In this document: one piece after another, positions 49,823 to 61,688 of the stretch
Layout: each line of letters starts with the position of its first letter
How positions within the stretch are numbered: position 1 is the first letter of the stretch
Assembly: GCF_000344135.1 (NCBI RefSeq)
Contig: NZ_BAOP01000014.1
Location: 62,001-126,000, forward strand
Direction: 5' to 3'
Source of the DNA: Gordonia malaquae NBRC 108250
GTDB taxonomy: Bacteria; Actinomycetota; Actinomycetes; Mycobacteriales; Mycobacteriaceae
DNA length: 64,000 nt
Made by a program: the position numbers and the translations under genes
The notes under the pieces: model-generated
Database searches by the model: none
What the model was told of the DNA's origin: nothing
Seen by the model: only the letters and a program-made list of their open reading frames with translations

Positions 49823-51735
49823 AGGACGTTCACCACCATCGTCAGCGCGGCGATCACCACGGTTCCGGCGAGAATCGACAGAGCGTACGAGCGGACGAAC
49901 CCGTTCTGAGCACGTCGGGCGACGGTCGACGTGCCCATGACGGCCGCGCCGATGCCTGTCGGAACCGCGCTGAGTCCACGCTCTTCCACCGTCACCAGGC
50001 CGGCCGTCGCGAGTGCCCCCGGACCCGCGAAAACCTTCTCGTTGACGGTGTCGCCGAACAGGTCGGCACGCGCCGCGACAGTCAGCATCGACACGTCGTC
50101 CGGCGGTGTCGTGGGAACCGGTTGTCGTCCGTACTTGGCCCATGCGACGGCGGCGCCTGCGACGACACATACGAGGACGATGGTCGTGACGGCCCACGCC
50201 GGGACGGAACCGTGGTGCTCGGGCGCCTCGCCGACGACAGGTGTGAGCCAGTCCGTCAGCGACCCGCCGATCGCGAGGAGCGCGCCTGCGCCGACCGAAC
50301 CGATCGCGAGCACGATCATCGGGGCGGTCATCGATGCGGACGACTCGTGCGGGTGCGCGTCGTCCCGCCACCTGGCCGGCCCGAAGAACGTCAGGACCAT
50401 CACGCGGGTCATGTAGAACGCGGTGATCGCGGCCCCGAGAACGGTCGCACCGCCGAGCAGCCATCCGCGAACCCCTCCCTCGGCGAGCGCGGCTTCGATG
50501 ATGCCGTCCTTCGAGAAGAATCCCGAGAACGGCGGCACTCCGATGATGGCGAGGTACCCGAGGCCGAACGTGGCGAAAGTGATCGGCATCGCGGTCCGGA
50601 GCCCGCCGAAGCGGCGCATGTCCGTCTCGTCGTTCATCGCGTGCATCACCGAGCCCGCGCCGAGGAACAGACCGGCTTTGAAGAAGCCGTGTGTGATTAG
50701 GTGCAGGATCGCGACGGCGTAGCCGGCGGGACCGAGACCTGCCGCGAGGATCATGTAGCCGATCTGGCTCATCGTCGACGCCGCCAGCGCCTTCTTGATG
50801 TCGTCCTTCGCGCAGCCGATGATCGCGCCGAACAGCAGCGTCACGGCGCCGACCACGGTGACCGCGGTCTGCGCGTTCGGCGCGAGGTCGAAGACCGGAC
50901 CCGACCGGGTGATCAGGTAGACGCCAGCGGTGACCATGGTCGCGGCGTGGATCAGCGCCGACACCGGGGTCGGGCCTTCCATCGCGTCGCCGAGCCACGC
51001 CTGCAGCGGCACCTGCGCCGACTTGCCGCAGGCTGCGAGCAACAGCATGAATCCGATGCCGGTCACCGCGGCGTCGCTCGCCCCCGAGGCGCCCGCGAAC
51101 ACGGTGTCGAAGTCGACGGACCCGAAGGTCGAGAACATGATCATCATCGCGATCGCCAGCCCCATGTCGCCGACACGGTTCATCACGAACGCCTTCTTCG
51201 CGGCCGTCGCCGCCGACGGCTTGTGCTGCCAGAAGCCGATGAGCAGGTACGACGCGACTCCCACGCCTTCCCAGCCGAGGTACAGGCCGAGATAGTTGTT
51301 CGCGAGGACGAGCACGAGCATCGCCGCGACGAAGAGATTCAGATACGCGAAGAACCGTCGACGGTCCGGATCGTCGGCCATGTAGCCGAGCGAGTACACG
51401 TGGATCAACGTCCCGACCACGGTGATCAACAGGACGAAGCACATCGACAACTGATCGAGTTGCAGGCCGAAGTCGACTCGAAGACTCCCCACCGGCACCC
51501 ATGAGTACAGGTCGTCGGAGACGGTGCGGTCGCCGACGTCGCGGCCGATCATGGAGATCCACGCGACGATCGCGGCAACCGCCGATCCGGCGGCGAGTGC
51601 CGTCGCGAGAAGAGGACCCCAGGTGTCGGCAGCCTTTCGGCCCGCCGGTGCGCTTCGATCAAGGACCGGGGGAAGCACGAGGAGGAGCGCTGCGCCGAGG
51701 GCGGGCAGTGCGGGAATGATCCAGAGTTGCGTCAC
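49819..51735 (-). CDS. nuoL: NADH-quinone oxidoreductase subunit L
   Basis: A 638-residue antiporter-like subunit at the far end of the membrane arm, with 14 core helices and the long lateral helix at its C-terminus. [42 protein letters not shown] (channel Glu), [37 protein letters not shown] and [24 protein letters not shown] are diagnostic. GTG start 4 bases after the nuoK stop. Confidence 0.96.
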   Translation of the reverse strand: MTQLWIIPALPALGAALLLVLPPVLDRSAPAGRKAADTWGPLLATALAAGSAVAAIVAWISMIGRDVGDRTVSDDLYSWVPVGSLRVDFGLQLDQLSMCFVLLITVVGTLIHVYSLGYMADDPDRRRFFAYLNLFVAAMLVLVLANNYLGLYLGWEGVGVASYLLIGFWQHKPSAATAAKKAFVMNRVGDMGLAIAMMIMFSTFGSVDFDTVFAGASGASDAAVTGIGFMLLLAACGKSAQVPLQAWLGDAMEGPTPVSALIHAATMVTAGVYLITRSGPVFDLAPNAQTAVTVVGAVTLLFGAIIGCAKDDIKKALAASTMSQIGYMILAAGLGPAGYAVAILHLITHGFFKAGLFLGAGSVMHAMNDETDMRRFGGLRTAMPITFATFGLGYLAIIGVPPFSGFFSKDGIIEAALAEGGVRGWLLGGATVLGAAITAFYMTRVMVLTFFGPARWRDDAHPHESSASMTAPMIVLAIGSVGAGALLAIGGSLTDWLTPVVGEAPEHHGSVPAWAVTTIVLVCVVAGAAVAWAKYGRQPVPTTPPDDVSMLTVAARADLFGDTVNEKVFAGPGALATAGLVTVEERGLSAVPTGIGAAVMGTSTVARRAQNGFVRSYALSILAGTVVIAALTMVVNVL

Positions 51736-51739
51736 GGGG

Positions 51740-52039
51740 TCATCGCCTCAACAGGTTGGCGTCGTCGACGTTCGCGGACCGTCGTGTGCGGAAGATCGTC
51801 ATGATGATCGCCAGTCCGATCACCACTTCGGCGGCGGCGACCACCATCGTGAAGAACGCGATCACCTGTCCGTCGAAGCTGCCGTGCATCCGTGCGAACG
51901 TCACGAACGCCAAGTTCGCAGCGTTCAACATCAACTCGACACACATGAACACCACGATCGCGTTGCGACGCAGCAGAACCCCGGACGCTCCGATCGCGAA
52001 GATGATCGCGGACAGGTAGAGGTAGTTGGCGGGGTTCAC
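51740..52039 (-). CDS. nuoK: NADH-quinone oxidoreductase subunit K
   Basis: A 99-residue, three-helix membrane subunit. [36 protein letters not shown] carries the two conserved membrane glutamate-type positions of NuoK (Glu in CVELMLNA). The GTG at 52039 overlaps the nuoJ stop (GTGA). The longer open frame to the right overlaps the nuoJ repeat region and is not used. Length matches the family. Confidence 0.94.
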   Translation of the reverse strand: MNPANYLYLSAIIFAIGASGVLLRRNAIVVFMCVELMLNAANLAFVTFARMHGSFDGQVIAFFTMVVAAAEVVIGLAIIMTIFRTRRSANVDDANLLRR

Positions 52040-52911
52040 TTCTCGACTCCGCTCGAAGACCGGGGACTCGTCGAAGGCCGGGGACTCGTCGAAGGCTGGG
52101 GACTCTTCGACGACTGGGGACTCCTCGACGACTGGGGACTCAGCTGTGGGGCGGCGCGGCCCGACTCCGGGAGCCGAGGAGTGAGATTCCGATTGACCGA
52201 GAGCAGCGACGGGCTGCCGTCGGCCTGCCGACCGGGCATGTCGACGGCGTTGTGACGTGCGTAGACGCCGGGTGCGGGCAGCGGAGTCGGGTGCCCGGTC
52301 TTGAAGCGCTCGATGGACTGTTCGCGTTGTCCACGGACGGGTGCTGTCGGACGCCGGTGAGCGAGGACCATCGCACCGAGTGTCGCCGTGATCAGAAGCG
52401 CGCCGGTCAACTCGAACGCCCACAAGTACCGCACGAAGATCAGTTCGGCGAGCGCTCGGATGTTCTCGTTGCCCCCACCCGGCGACGTCCCGCGGCTCGC
52501 GTCGGGCGCACCGATGAAGGGAGCGATCGAGGCGGTGCCGATCGCCGTCACAAGCAGGATCCCGAACCCTGCCGACAGGCCGATCGCCACCAGTCGTTGG
52601 CCGCGGACGGCCTCCACCAGCGAATCGGCGGAGTCGACGCCGATGAGCATCAGCACGAACAGGAACAGCATCATCACCGCGCCGGTGTAGACCACCACCT
52701 GCACAACACCGAGGAACAATGCGCCCTGCATCACGTAGAAGACGGCGAGGATGATCATCGTCATCGCCAGGAACACCGCCGAGTAGACGGCTTTCGGCGA
52801 CAGGACCACGCCGAGCGCGCCGATGACGACGATCACGGCGAGCACCCAGAACGTCACGGCCTCGGCGCCGGACGTCTCCATCAGCGGCGCGGCCGCGCTC
52901 ACCAGACTCAT
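52036..52911 (-). CDS. nuoJ: NADH-quinone oxidoreductase subunit J with a repetitive C-terminal extension
   Basis: A 291-residue subunit. Residues 1-190 are the five-helix NuoJ core ([51 protein letters not shown]). A hydrophilic tail follows, whose last 35 residues are a hexapeptide repeat of the type SP(Q/R)(S/P)S-x, encoded by five 18-bp units at 52055-52144 and ending SSSGVEK. The tail is longer than in most bacteria and is presumably disordered on the cytosolic side. Overlaps nuoI (ATGA) and nuoK (GTGA). Confidence 0.93.
   Translation of the reverse strand: MSLVSAAAPLMETSGAEAVTFWVLAVIVVIGALGVVLSPKAVYSAVFLAMTMIILAVFYVMQGALFLGVVQVVVYTGAVMMLFLFVLMLIGVDSADSLVEAVRGQRLVAIGLSAGFGILLVTAIGTASIAPFIGAPDASRGTSPGGGNENIRALAELIFVRYLWAFELTGALLITATLGAMVLAHRRPTAPVRGQREQSIERFKTGHPTPLPAPGVYARHNAVDMPGRQADGSPSLLSVNRNLTPRLPESGRAAPQLSPQSSRSPQSSKSPQPSTSPRPSTSPRSSSGVEK
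52041..52059. repeat. dispersed short repeat at the 3' end of nuoJ
   Basis: TCTCGACTCCGCTCGAAGA, the reverse complement of the TCGAGCGnAGTCGAGA repeat. It encodes the last residues of NuoJ (SSSGVE) and shares about 25 bases with the nuoH copy (TCTCGACTCCGCTCGAmGAyCGGGG). The tandem 18-bp array begins at its end. Confidence 0.72.
52055..52144. repeat. five 18-bp tandem repeats in nuoJ
   Basis: Units GAAGACCGGGGACTCGTC, GAAGGCCGGGGACTCGTC, GAAGGCTGGGGACTCTTC, GACGACTGGGGACTCCTC and GACGACTGGGGACTCAGC, back to back. Eighteen bases is a whole number of codons, so changes in copy number would lengthen or shorten the NuoJ tail without a frameshift. Confidence 0.92.
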
Positions 52912-53426
52912 CGCATGCCGTCCGGTCCCACGTCGCCCCGGTAGTAATTCTCGGGTCGTGCGCCGTCGGCCATCGGGTGTGGAGGCGCCGTCATGTCGTC
53001 ACCCAGCGGTGCGAGAAGTCGGTCCTTCTCGTAGATCATCGACTCCCGACTGGTGCCGACGATCTCGTAGTCGCCTGTCATCGTCAGCGCTCGCGTCGGG
53101 CAGGCCTCGACGCAGAGGCCGCAGCCGATGCACCGCAGGTAATTGATCTGATAGACCCGGCCGTACCGCTCACCGGGGGAGAAGCGTTCCTCGTCCGTGT
53201 TGTCCGCGCCTTCGACGCAGATCGCGTCGGCCGGGCACGCCCACGCGCAGAGCTCGCAGCCGATGCACTTCTCCAGCCCGTCGTCGTACCTGTTGAGTTG
53301 GTGCCGTCCATGAGTACGCGGCAGCGACGGGCGTCGTTCCTCCGGATACTGCTCGGTGACCGGCTTGCGGAACATCGACGAGAACGTTCCGCCGAAACCT
53401 GCGATCGGCTTGAGACCGTCCGACAT
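52908..53426 (-). CDS. nuoI: NADH-quinone oxidoreductase subunit I
   Basis: A 172-residue ferredoxin-like subunit with two [4Fe-4S] clusters (N6a/N6b): [12 protein letters not shown] (Cys54, 57, 60, 64) and [12 protein letters not shown] (Cys99, 102, 105, 109). It passes electrons from NuoG towards NuoB. The ATG at 53426 is preferred over a GTG 3 bases earlier, as AAGGAGA is 8 bases before it. Overlaps the nuoH stop. Confidence 0.96.
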   Translation of the reverse strand: MSDGLKPIAGFGGTFSSMFRKPVTEQYPEERRPSLPRTHGRHQLNRYDDGLEKCIGCELCAWACPADAICVEGADNTDEERFSPGERYGRVYQINYLRCIGCGLCVEACPTRALTMTGDYEIVGTSRESMIYEKDRLLAPLGDDMTAPPHPMADGARPENYYRGDVGPDGMR

Positions 53427-54757
53427 CACTCACTCTCCTTCGACTCGACGGGGCGACTGGCCGCGGCGAGGGCAGGCGAGAGGACGACCTGCCCCGGAAG
53501 CGGTGGAACGGGGAAGCCTCCGGCCATCGGGTCGAACGGTTCGGACGTCTCGACTCCGCTCGACGATCGGGGCGAGGCGCTCGGGGACCGGGACGCGGCG
53601 CCAGAGGTTCGGGACAGGCGAGCGATGGCGTATACGAGAAGCCCGGTCACGAGCAGACCGGCGGCGGCGAGCAGCAACGACGACGTCAGTTCCGAGGCGT
53701 GTCGGGTGGCCTGAGTGATGATGCCGACCACCAGCACCCAGCCGAGGGCGATCGGGATCAACACCTTCCAGCCGAGGTTCATGAACTGGTCGTACCGAAG
53801 GCGGGGAAGTGCGGTCCGCAGCCAGATGAACCCGAACAGGAAGATCCACATCTTGACCGTGAACCAGACCAGCGGCAGCCATCCGGAGTTCGCGCCGTCC
53901 CACATCGACAGCGGCCACGGCGCCTGCCACCCACCGAGGAACAGCGTGGTCGCCAGCGCGGACACGGTGGCCATGTTGACGTATTCGGCGAGCATGAACA
54001 TCGCGAACTTGAGGGAGCTGTACTCGGTGTGGAACCCGCCGACGAGCTCGCCTTCGGCCTCGGGGAGGTCGAACGGCGCGCGGTTCGTCTCGCCGACCAT
54101 CGAGATCAGGTAGATCACGAACGACGGGAGGACGAGCAGGACGTACCAGTGGTGCTGTTGGCCGCCGACGATCTCAGATGTCGACATCGTCGACGACAGC
54201 AGGAACACCGCGGCGAACGACAGACCCATCGCGATCTCGTAGGAGATGACCTGTGCCGTCGAGCGCAGGCCGCCGAGCAGCGGATACGTCGATCCCGACG
54301 CCCACCCGGCGAGGATGATCCCGTAGACGCCGATCGAGGTGACAGCCAGCACGAACAACACCCCGACGGGCAGATCAGTCAACTGAAGGGGAGTGCGGTG
54401 GCCGAAGACCGACACCTCGGGGCCCATCGGGATGACGGCGAACGCGGTGATCGCGGGGACCACCGAGATGATCGGCGCCAGCAGGTAGATCACCTTGTCG
54501 ACGCCGGCCGGAGTGAGCCCCTCCTTGAGCGCGAGCTTCACACCGTCGGCGAGGCTCTGCAGCAGGCCGCCGGGCCCGACTCGGTTCGGTCCGAGCCTGC
54601 GTTGCATGCGCGCCATGATCTTGCGTTCGGCGAGGATCCCGACGAGCACCGTGAGCACCAGGAACACGAAGATGCCGATCGACTTCGCGAGGATCAGCCA
54701 CCACGTGTCGTGTCCGAAACTGTGCAGTGTCGGGAACACGGTGCTCGCCGCAGTCAT
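53426..54757 (-). CDS. nuoH: NADH-quinone oxidoreductase subunit H with a repeat-containing tail
   Basis: A 443-residue membrane subunit at the junction with the quinone site, with eight core helices. [37 protein letters not shown] and [24 protein letters not shown] are the diagnostic quinone-site loops. After about residue 375 a hydrophilic tail includes [20 protein letters not shown], sharing SPRSSSGVE with the NuoJ tail because of a copy of the same DNA repeat. Overlaps nuoG and nuoI. Confidence 0.95.
   Translation of the reverse strand: MTAASTVFPTLHSFGHDTWWLILAKSIGIFVFLVLTVLVGILAERKIMARMQRRLGPNRVGPGGLLQSLADGVKLALKEGLTPAGVDKVIYLLAPIISVVPAITAFAVIPMGPEVSVFGHRTPLQLTDLPVGVLFVLAVTSIGVYGIILAGWASGSTYPLLGGLRSTAQVISYEIAMGLSFAAVFLLSSTMSTSEIVGGQQHHWYVLLVLPSFVIYLISMVGETNRAPFDLPEAEGELVGGFHTEYSSLKFAMFMLAEYVNMATVSALATTLFLGGWQAPWPLSMWDGANSGWLPLVWFTVKMWIFLFGFIWLRTALPRLRYDQFMNLGWKVLIPIALGWVLVVGIITQATRHASELTSSLLLAAAGLLVTGLLVYAIARLSRTSGAASRSPSASPRSSSGVETSEPFDPMAGGFPVPPLPGQVVLSPALAAASRPVESKESE
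53547..53570. repeat. dispersed short repeat inside nuoH
   Basis: The plus strand reads GTCTCGACTCCGCTCGACGA then TCGG, in the same orientation as the nuoJ copy. It encodes SSSGVET in the NuoH tail. The following GC-rich bases (GGGGCGAGGCGCTCGGGGACC) look like a decayed version of the nuoJ 18-bp units. Confidence 0.7.
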
Positions 54758-57150
54758 CGTGGTGCTCCGATCTCAACGACGTCGCCCGGGGTCGCGCCGA
54801 GCGTCGCGTGGACGCGGGAGTCGACGGAGTTCATCGGCACCCACACCACACGGTCCGGCATGTCCGTGATCACGAGCGGCAAGGTGATCGACCCTCGTGA
54901 TGTCGACACCTGCACATCGTCGCCGTCGACGAGGTCCATGCTCGCTGCAGTGGCGGACGACAGTCGGGCCACGGCGCGGTGCGCGGTCCCGGCGAGATTC
55001 GGTTCGCCGTCCTGCATGCGGCCGAGGTCGAGCAGCATCCGCCACGATGCGAGGACTGCCTGGCCAGGACCCGCAACCGGGCCTTCGACGGATGCGGACG
55101 GAGCGGAGGCGTGACGTTCACCTCGCCACGCGCCGATGCGGGCGAACTCGGCGTGGATGCCCTCGGAGGTGTCGCATCCGAGGTCGATGCCGATCTGCTC
55201 CGCGAGTGCGTGGAGCACGCGGTGATCCGAGAGGGGGACACTGCCGGTCCCGACGGGCAGAGCAGTATCGAACGGTCGTGGCCGGCCCTCCCAGTCGAGG
55301 TAGGTGCCCGACTTCTCCGGTGCCGCCGCGACGGGGAACACGACGTCAGCGTGGCGAGTGGCGTCGCTGGCGCGCTGTTCGAGGCTGACGACGAACTCGG
55401 CCGACTGCAGTGCACGCGCGGCGTGTCCGGGGTCGGGGAGATCGTCGAGTTCCACGCCGCCGATCACCACGCCGTCGAGGTCTCCGCTGATCAGAGCGTC
55501 GAGGATCTGCGACGTCGAACGACCGGTCTCGGCGGGCACGTCGACGCCCCAGATCTCGGCGATGTCGGCTCGGGCACGTTCGGATCGCACCGGTCGGCCG
55601 GCGGGCAGCAGGCCCGGTGCGGCGCCGACGTCGAGCGCGCCGCGCTCGCCGGATCGGCGGGGGATCCACGCGATCGGCGCCCCGGCAGCGGCTGCCGCGG
55701 TCAGGGCTCCCGGGCTCGTGGCGAGTCGTTCGCCGACCACCAGTACGGCACCCGGTGTCGTGAGGAGGTCGCGCATCTCATCCGAGCCGAGAACCTCCGC
55801 CTCGTGGCCGGGCACGCACGAGTGCAGGGTGGCCGACAACTTCTGTGCGCCGGGACTGCACCACGACGCGATCGTGTGCACCCGCTGACCGCGTGCGCGG
55901 ACGGCTTTGCGCAGCCGGAGGAAGACGATCGGAGACTCCTCCTCGGGCTCGAGACCGGCGAGGACCACAACCGGTGCCGCCTCGAGAGCGGCGTAGGTGA
56001 CGCCGAGCCCGGTGCCCGCGACGTGCTCGGCGAGGAACTGCGCCTCCTCCCCGGAATGGGCCCGCGCCCGGAAGTCGACGTCCGACGTCCCGAGCACCAC
56101 CCGTGCGAACTTTCCGTAGGCATACGCGTCCTCGACGGTGCACCGTCCGCCGAGGAGCACACCCGAGCGCGCGCCCGACGCCGCGAGACCGGCGGCAGCG
56201 GTGTACAGCGCGTGCGGCCACGACGCCGGGCGCAACACTCCGTCGTCGCCTCGGACGAGTGGTGAGACGATGCGGTCCGGCTCCCGGGTGTATGCGAACG
56301 CCCACCGGCCCTTGTCGCAGTTCCACTCTTCGTTGACATCCGGATCGTCGCCTGCGAGACGGCGCAGCACCTTTCCACGCCGATGGTCGGTTCGCTGGTC
56401 GCAGCCCGACGCGCAGTGCTCGCACACGCCGGGCGACGACACCAGGTCGAACGGGCGTGCGCGGAAGCGGTACGCCGCCCCGGTGAGCGCGCCGACCGGA
56501 CATATCTGCACAGTGTTCCCCGAGAAGTACGAATCGAATGGCGCATCGGTGGTGGCCTCGGGGGCCGCTCCAGGCTCCCGATACGCGCTCACCTGCTGCA
56601 ACGCTCCGCGGTCGGACAGGGCGATCAACGGGTCGCCCGCTATCTCGTCGGCGAATCGGGTGCAGCGTGCGCAGAGCACACAGCGCTCCCGGTCGAGGAG
56701 GACCTCCGACGACAGCGGGACCGGCTTCGTGTACGTCCGCTTCACACCGGCGAAACGCGACTCGGAGCGGCCGGCCGACATCGCCTGGTTCTGCAGAGGA
56801 CACTCGCCGCCCTTGTCGCACGTCGGGCAGTCGAGCGGATGATTGATGAGCAGCAGTTCCATGACGCCGCTCTGCGCCTTGGCCGCGGCCTCCGACGAAT
56901 GCTGCGTGCGGACGATCATCCCGTCGCTCACCACGGTGGTGCACGACGCCATCGGCTTGCGGAGACCTTCGACGTCGACGAGGCACTGGCGGCACGCGCC
57001 GACCGGGGCGAGCAGTGGGTGATCACAGAATCGGGGGATGTCGACGCCGATCATCTCGGCGGCTCGGATCACCAGCGTCCCGGTGGGCACGGAGACCTCC
57101 GTGCCGTCGATGACAACGGTGACCTGATCGTCGGCCGCGGCTTCGGGCAT
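54754..57150 (-). CDS. nuoG: NADH-quinone oxidoreductase subunit G
   Basis: A 798-residue iron-sulfur subunit. An N-terminal [2Fe-2S] site (Cys42, 53, 56, 70), the His104/Cys108/111/117 cluster, Cys157/160/163 with Cys217, and the extra N7-type site (Cys243, 246, 250, 278; CxxCxxxCx27C) are all present. A molybdopterin-type fold without cofactor follows. The start at 57150 overlaps the nuoF stop (TGATG) behind GGGGTG. The C-terminal third is less conserved and Ala-rich, as in other actinobacteria. Confidence 0.95.
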   Translation of the reverse strand: MPEAAADDQVTVVIDGTEVSVPTGTLVIRAAEMIGVDIPRFCDHPLLAPVGACRQCLVDVEGLRKPMASCTTVVSDGMIVRTQHSSEAAAKAQSGVMELLLINHPLDCPTCDKGGECPLQNQAMSAGRSESRFAGVKRTYTKPVPLSSEVLLDRERCVLCARCTRFADEIAGDPLIALSDRGALQQVSAYREPGAAPEATTDAPFDSYFSGNTVQICPVGALTGAAYRFRARPFDLVSSPGVCEHCASGCDQRTDHRRGKVLRRLAGDDPDVNEEWNCDKGRWAFAYTREPDRIVSPLVRGDDGVLRPASWPHALYTAAAGLAASGARSGVLLGGRCTVEDAYAYGKFARVVLGTSDVDFRARAHSGEEAQFLAEHVAGTGLGVTYAALEAAPVVVLAGLEPEEESPIVFLRLRKAVRARGQRVHTIASWCSPGAQKLSATLHSCVPGHEAEVLGSDEMRDLLTTPGAVLVVGERLATSPGALTAAAAAGAPIAWIPRRSGERGALDVGAAPGLLPAGRPVRSERARADIAEIWGVDVPAETGRSTSQILDALISGDLDGVVIGGVELDDLPDPGHAARALQSAEFVVSLEQRASDATRHADVVFPVAAAPEKSGTYLDWEGRPRPFDTALPVGTGSVPLSDHRVLHALAEQIGIDLGCDTSEGIHAEFARIGAWRGERHASAPSASVEGPVAGPGQAVLASWRMLLDLGRMQDGEPNLAGTAHRAVARLSSATAASMDLVDGDDVQVSTSRGSITLPLVITDMPDRVVWVPMNSVDSRVHATLGATPGDVVEIGAPR

Positions 57151-58490
57151 CAGTGCACCCCCTCGTGGAAGACGGTCGACAACGCGGGATCGAACGGGCA
57201 TCCCCGGCCGTCGAGATGAGCGACGTACTCGTCGCGGAAGTACTGCAGCGACGACGTGATCGGGCTGCCGCTGCCGTCGCCGAGCGCGCAGAAACTCTTG
57301 CCCACGACGGTGTCGGTGGTGTCGGTCAGCAGGTCGAGGTCTGCTTCGGTGGCGTCACCGTTCTCGATGCGCTGCAGGATCTGGACCAGCCAATAGGTGC
57401 CTTCGCGGCACGGCGTGCACTTGCCGCACGACTCGTGTTTGTAGAACTCGGTCCACCGAAGCACAGCGCGGACCACGCACGTCGTCTCGTCGAAGAGCTG
57501 GACGGCCTTGGTACCGAGCATCGAACCCGCCGCGCCGACGCCTTCGTAGTCGAGGGGCACGTCGAGGTGCTCGGCGGTGAACATCGGCGTCGACGAACCG
57601 CCCGGTGTCCAGAACTTGAGCTCGTGGCCTGCGCGGATCCCGCCGGCGCGGTCGAGGAGTTCGCGGAGGGTGACGCCGAGCGGCGCTTCGTACTGGCCGG
57701 GCCGCGTGACGTGGCCGGACAGCGAGTAGAGGGTGAAACCGGGTGACTTCTCGGTCCCCATAGACCGGAACCAGTCGACGCCGTTGCGCAGGATCGACGG
57801 GACGCTGGCGATCGATTCGACGTTGTTGACCACGGTGGGGCTCGCATACAGGCCCGCGGTGGCGGGGAACGGAGGACGCAGGCGTGGTTGGCCGCGGCGT
57901 CCTTCGAGTGAGTCCAGGAGTGCGGTCTCCTCGCCGCAGATGTAGGCGCCCGCTCCCGCGTGCACCACGAGGTCGAGACTGAATCCGGACCCGAAGATGT
58001 TCCTGCCGAGCAGACCGGCCTCATACGCTTCGGCCACTGCGCCGCGTAGTCGCCGGATGACTGAGGCGACCTCACCGCGCACGTAGATGAACGCATGACT
58101 CGCCCGGATGGCGTACGCCGCGATGATCACGCCCTCCACCAGCATGTGCGGCGACGCCAGCATCAGCGGCATGTCCTTGCACGTGCCGGGCTCGGACTCG
58201 TCGGCGTTCACCACGAGGTAATGCGGCTTGGCCGACGCCTCGCCCTGGGGGATGAACGACCATTTCAGCCCGACCGGGAAACCGGCGCCGCCGCGCCCGC
58301 GCAGGCCGGACGCCTTGACGAGCTCGATCACGTCATCCGGGGTCATCGCCAGCGCAGCCTTGAGCCCCTGGTAGCCGTGTTGACGGACGTAGTTCTGCAA
58401 CAGCCACGACTCGTCGTCGGACCAGTGCTTGGACAGCACGGGCGCTTCTGCCGCCTCCGCGCCCGGGGTGGGCTGGTCGATGACGATCAC
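57150..58490 (-). CDS. nuoF: NADH-quinone oxidoreductase subunit F
   Basis: A 446-residue flavoprotein binding FMN and [17 protein letters not shown] (65-77) and [19 protein letters not shown] are the FMN/NADH loops. [13 protein letters not shown] with Cys355, 358 and 361 plus Cys401 (SFCALGDG) hold the N3 [4Fe-4S] cluster. The GTG at 58490 is preceded by GGAGGTGCGTC and overlaps the nuoE stop (GTGA); the frame further right is a shadow of nuoE. Confidence 0.96.
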   Translation of the reverse strand: MIVIDQPTPGAEAAEAPVLSKHWSDDESWLLQNYVRQHGYQGLKAALAMTPDDVIELVKASGLRGRGGAGFPVGLKWSFIPQGEASAKPHYLVVNADESEPGTCKDMPLMLASPHMLVEGVIIAAYAIRASHAFIYVRGEVASVIRRLRGAVAEAYEAGLLGRNIFGSGFSLDLVVHAGAGAYICGEETALLDSLEGRRGQPRLRPPFPATAGLYASPTVVNNVESIASVPSILRNGVDWFRSMGTEKSPGFTLYSLSGHVTRPGQYEAPLGVTLRELLDRAGGIRAGHELKFWTPGGSSTPMFTAEHLDVPLDYEGVGAAGSMLGTKAVQLFDETTCVVRAVLRWTEFYKHESCGKCTPCREGTYWLVQILQRIENGDATEADLDLLTDTTDTVVGKSFCALGDGSGSPITSSLQYFRDEYVAHLDGRGCPFDPALSTVFHEGVH

Positions 58491-59149
58491 GACGCACCTC
58501 CGGGTTGCTCCGGGACTCCGGCGAGGAGACGTGCGGTCTGCCGGAACGTGCACAACGCCGGCGCGCCGCGGCTGGGGGCGGGCGGCTGTCCGGCCTGCAG
58601 ATCGGCGACGAGGCGGGCGGCGGACTCCGGAGTCTGGGCGTCGAAGAACTCCCAGTTCACCATCACGACGGGCGCATGATCGCAGGCTGCGTTGCACTCG
58701 ACGTGCTCGAGCGTGACCGAACCGTCCGGGGTCGTCTCGCCAGGGGCGATGCCGAGCCGCTGCGTCAGATCCGCGAGTATCGCGTCCCCGCCCATCACCG
58801 CGCACAGCGTGTTCGTGCACACTCCGACGAGGTACTCGCCTGTCGGTTGCTGTCGGTACATCGAATAGAACGTCGCGACCGATGCGACCTGCGCGGTGGT
58901 CAATCCGAGACGGTCGGCGCAGAACGCGACACCGGCCCGGGTGAGGTAACCGTCGTTGCTCTGGACGAGATGCAGGAGCGGCAGGAGCGCCGACCTCGAC
59001 TCCGGGTAGCGCGCGACGATGTCGTCCGACTCCGCGGTCAGTGACGCCAGCACATCGGTCGGGTAGTCCGCCGGCCCGTCGAACGAGATCGGGGGAACGG
59101 GCTCCGACGTCGTGAACATGATCGGAACGGTCCGAGAAGGTGTGCTCAT
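58487..59149 (-). CDS. nuoE: NADH-quinone oxidoreductase subunit E
   Basis: A 220-residue [2Fe-2S] subunit (N1a). The ligands CTNTLC (Cys111, Cys116) and CNAAC (Cys152, Cys156) have the family spacing. Residues 24-100 are the helical domain, with [16 protein letters not shown] Pro-rich tail of about 35 residues follows the thioredoxin-like domain. ATG at 59149 overlapping the nuoD stop. Confidence 0.95.
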   Translation of the reverse strand: MSTPSRTVPIMFTTSEPVPPISFDGPADYPTDVLASLTAESDDIVARYPESRSALLPLLHLVQSNDGYLTRAGVAFCADRLGLTTAQVASVATFYSMYRQQPTGEYLVGVCTNTLCAVMGGDAILADLTQRLGIAPGETTPDGSVTLEHVECNAACDHAPVVMVNWEFFDAQTPESAARLVADLQAGQPPAPSRGAPALCTFRQTARLLAGVPEQPGGAS

Positions 59150-60468
59150 CGGTCGACGCCTCCCATCACGGGGTCGATGCTGGCCACCGCTGTGATCACG
59201 TCGGCGATGAGGCCGCCTTCGCACATCGCGGCCACGGCCTGGAGGTTGGTGAACGACGGGTCGCGGAAGTGGACGCGGTACGGGCGGGTGCCGCCGTCGG
59301 ACACCACGTGCACACCCAGCTCTCCCCGAGGCGACTCGATCGAGACGTAGCACTGTCCCGCAGGAACTCGCATGCCCTCGGTGACGAGTTTGAAATGGTG
59401 GATCAGCGCCTCCATCGACATGCCCATGATCTCGGCGATGTGCTCGGGGGAGTTGCCGAGTCCGTCCGGCCCGACGGCGAGATCGGCGGGCCACGCCAGT
59501 TTGCGGTCGGTGACCATCACCGGTCCCGGTTCGAGCTTGTCGATGGCCTGTCGGACGATCCTGATGGACTGCCGCATCTCCTCGATGCGGATCAGGTACC
59601 TGCCGTACGAGTCGCAGGCGTCGTTGGTGACGACGTCGAAGTCGTAGTCCTCGTAGCCGCAGTACGGCGCGGTCTTGCGCAGGTCGTGCGGCAGGCCGGT
59701 CGAACGCAGGACTGGTCCGGTGACGCCGAGCGCCATGCATCCGGTGAGGTCGAGGAAGCCGACTCCCTTCGTTCGGGCCTTCCAGATGTAGTTCTCGGTG
59801 AGCAGTGCCTCGACCTCCGCGATCTCGTCGGGGAGAGCGTCGAGAACGGCGAGGATCTTCGGAATCACACCGTCGGGCAGGTCGGCGGCCACACCGCCGG
59901 GTCGGATGTACGCGTGATTCATGCGCAGTCCGGTGATCTCCTCGAAGAGGTCGAGGATCTTCTCGCGGGAGCCGAATCCGAGGAACATCGGCGTCACCGC
60001 ACCGAGCTCCATCCCGCCGGTCGCCAACGCCACGAGGTGCGACGTGATGCGGTTGAGCTCCATCAGGATCACACGGATGACGGTGGCTCGCGCGGGGATG
60101 TCGACGGTGATGCCGAGCAGCTTCTCCACGGCCAGGCAGTAGGCGGCCTCGTTGAAGAACGGCGACAGATAGTCCATCCGCGTCACGAAGGAGACCCCCT
60201 GCGTCCAGGTGCGGAACTCGAGGTTCTTCTCGATCCCGGTGTGCAGGAAGCCGATTCCGCAGCGCGCTTCGGTGACGGTCTCGCCTTCGATCTCCAGGAT
60301 CAGGCGCAACACACCGTGGGTGGACGGGTGCTGCGGGCCCATGTTGACGACGATCCGCTCGTCGATCTGGGCGGCTGCCGCACGTTCGGCGACGGCGTTC
60401 ACGACGTCCTCCCAGTCGTTGCCGGTGACGGTGAACGCGGTGGAGTCGGAATGAGTGGTGCCTGCCAT
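59146..60468 (-). CDS. nuoD: NADH-quinone oxidoreductase subunit D
   Basis: A 440-residue 49-kDa-type subunit that forms the quinone pocket with NuoB and Nuo[23 protein letters not shown] carries the quinone-binding His, and [22 protein letters not shown] and [29 protein letters not shown] are diagnostic. Related to the large subunit of NiFe hydrogenases, without metal-binding Cys pairs. Start overlaps the nuoC stop by one base (TGATG). Confidence 0.96.
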   Translation of the reverse strand: MAGTTHSDSTAFTVTGNDWEDVVNAVAERAAAAQIDERIVVNMGPQHPSTHGVLRLILEIEGETVTEARCGIGFLHTGIEKNLEFRTWTQGVSFVTRMDYLSPFFNEAAYCLAVEKLLGITVDIPARATVIRVILMELNRITSHLVALATGGMELGAVTPMFLGFGSREKILDLFEEITGLRMNHAYIRPGGVAADLPDGVIPKILAVLDALPDEIAEVEALLTENYIWKARTKGVGFLDLTGCMALGVTGPVLRSTGLPHDLRKTAPYCGYEDYDFDVVTNDACDSYGRYLIRIEEMRQSIRIVRQAIDKLEPGPVMVTDRKLAWPADLAVGPDGLGNSPEHIAEIMGMSMEALIHHFKLVTEGMRVPAGQCYVSIESPRGELGVHVVSDGGTRPYRVHFRDPSFTNLQAVAAMCEGGLIADVITAVASIDPVMGGVDR

Positions 60469-61133
60469 CAGCTGTACGACCTCCGCTGGTCGGGCGGCGC
60501 GACGGTGGCGCCTTTGTACTCGACGGGGATGCCGCCGAGCGGGTAGTCCTTGCGTTGCGGATGGCCCTCCCAGTCGTCGGGCATCTCGATGCGCGTCAAC
60601 GACGGGTGGCCGTCGAAGATCAGTCCGAAGAAGTCGTACGTCTCGCGTTCGTGCCAGTCGTTCGTCGGGTACACGCGGAAGAGGGTCGGCAGATGCGGGT
60701 CGGCGTCGGGCGCCGTCGTCTCCAAGCGGGCCGTCCGGTTGTGGGTGATCGATCGGAGCGGGTAGACGGCGTGCAGTTCACGACCCGCCTCGTCGGGGTA
60801 GTGAACACCGCTCACGCCGAGGCACAGCTCGAACCGCAGTGACGGCTCGTCGCGCATCGTCGACGCGACCGCGGGCAGATTCTCTCGGGTCACATGGATC
60901 GTCATCTCGTCGCGGTAGACGACGATCTTCTCGACCGCCGCGTCGAATGCGATGCCACGCCGACCGAGGCCTGCGGCGAGTTCGTCTGCGACCTCGTCGA
61001 AGTAGCCGCCGAACGGCCGTTCCGAGCTGCCAGGCAGGTTGACCTGTGCGATCATCCGACCGTATCCGGATGTGTCGCCGGTGCCGGAGGCGCCGAAGAG
61101 GCCGTGGCGGGCGCCGATGAGTTCGCCGCTCAT
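60468..61133 (-). CDS. nuoC: NADH-quinone oxidoreductase subunit C
   Basis: A 221-residue 30-kDa-type subunit. [49 protein letters not shown] is the classic complex I 30-kDa signature. The N-terminal 35 residues ([23 protein letters not shown]) are an extension typical of actinobacteria. Separate from nuoD, as in mycobacteria. Start overlaps the nuoB stop (ATGA). Confidence 0.95.
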   Translation of the reverse strand: MSGELIGARHGLFGASGTGDTSGYGRMIAQVNLPGSSERPFGGYFDEVADELAAGLGRRGIAFDAAVEKIVVYRDEMTIHVTRENLPAVASTMRDEPSLRFELCLGVSGVHYPDEAGRELHAVYPLRSITHNRTARLETTAPDADPHLPTLFRVYPTNDWHERETYDFFGLIFDGHPSLTRIEMPDDWEGHPQRKDYPLGGIPVEYKGATVAPPDQRRSYS

Positions 61134-61684
61134 CGCAGCAGCCCGGTGAACTCGATGGTCGGTTTCGCCGACAGTGCAGCCTGCTCGGCTGCGCGGATCG
61201 CCTCCTCGCGGTGCACTCCGAGCGGCATCTGCCCGATCTGTTCGTGGAGCGTGAGGATCGCGTTCAGCAGCATCTCGGGCCGAGGAGGGCAGCCGGGCAG
61301 GTAGATGTCGACGGGCACCACGTGGTCGACGCCCTGAACGATCGCGTAGTTGTTGAACATCCCGCCGGACGACGCGCAGACGCCCATCGCGAGGACCCAT
61401 TTCGGTTCGGCCATCTGGTCGTAGATCTGGCGGAGAACGGGCGCCATCTTCTGGCTGACACGGCCTGCGACGATCATCAGGTCGGCCTGACGGGGCGACG
61501 CGCGGAACGCCTCCATGCCGAACCTCGCGAGGTCGTAGCGGCCGGAGGTGGTCGCCATCATCTCGATCGCGCAGCACGCGAGCCCGAAGGTCGCGGGCCA
61601 GAGGGAGCCTTTCCGCATGTACCCGGCGAGCTTCTCGACGGTCGTCAGCATCAGTCCGCCGGGAAGCTGTTCTTCGATTCCCAC
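61130..61684 (-). CDS. nuoB: NADH-quinone oxidoreductase subunit B
   Basis: A 184-residue subunit carrying cluster N2, the last electron donor to quinone. Ligands are the adjacent Cys37 and Cys38 (LACCAIEMM), Cys103 (GVCASSGG) and Cys132 (PGCPPRPE). The GTG at 61684 is 4 bases after the nuoA stop; the frame further right overlaps nuoA and is not used. Confidence 0.96.
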   Translation of the reverse strand: MGIEEQLPGGLMLTTVEKLAGYMRKGSLWPATFGLACCAIEMMATTSGRYDLARFGMEAFRASPRQADLMIVAGRVSQKMAPVLRQIYDQMAEPKWVLAMGVCASSGGMFNNYAIVQGVDHVVPVDIYLPGCPPRPEMLLNAILTLHEQIGQMPLGVHREEAIRAAEQAALSAKPTIEFTGLLR

Positions 61685-61688
61685 AGTT

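Noticed and set aside
48270..51562. Long frames that would fuse nuoM or nuoN to sequence further upstream
   Set aside because: They read through nuoL and nuoM out of frame. The ATG starts overlapping the preceding stops (ATGA) give normal-length subunits.
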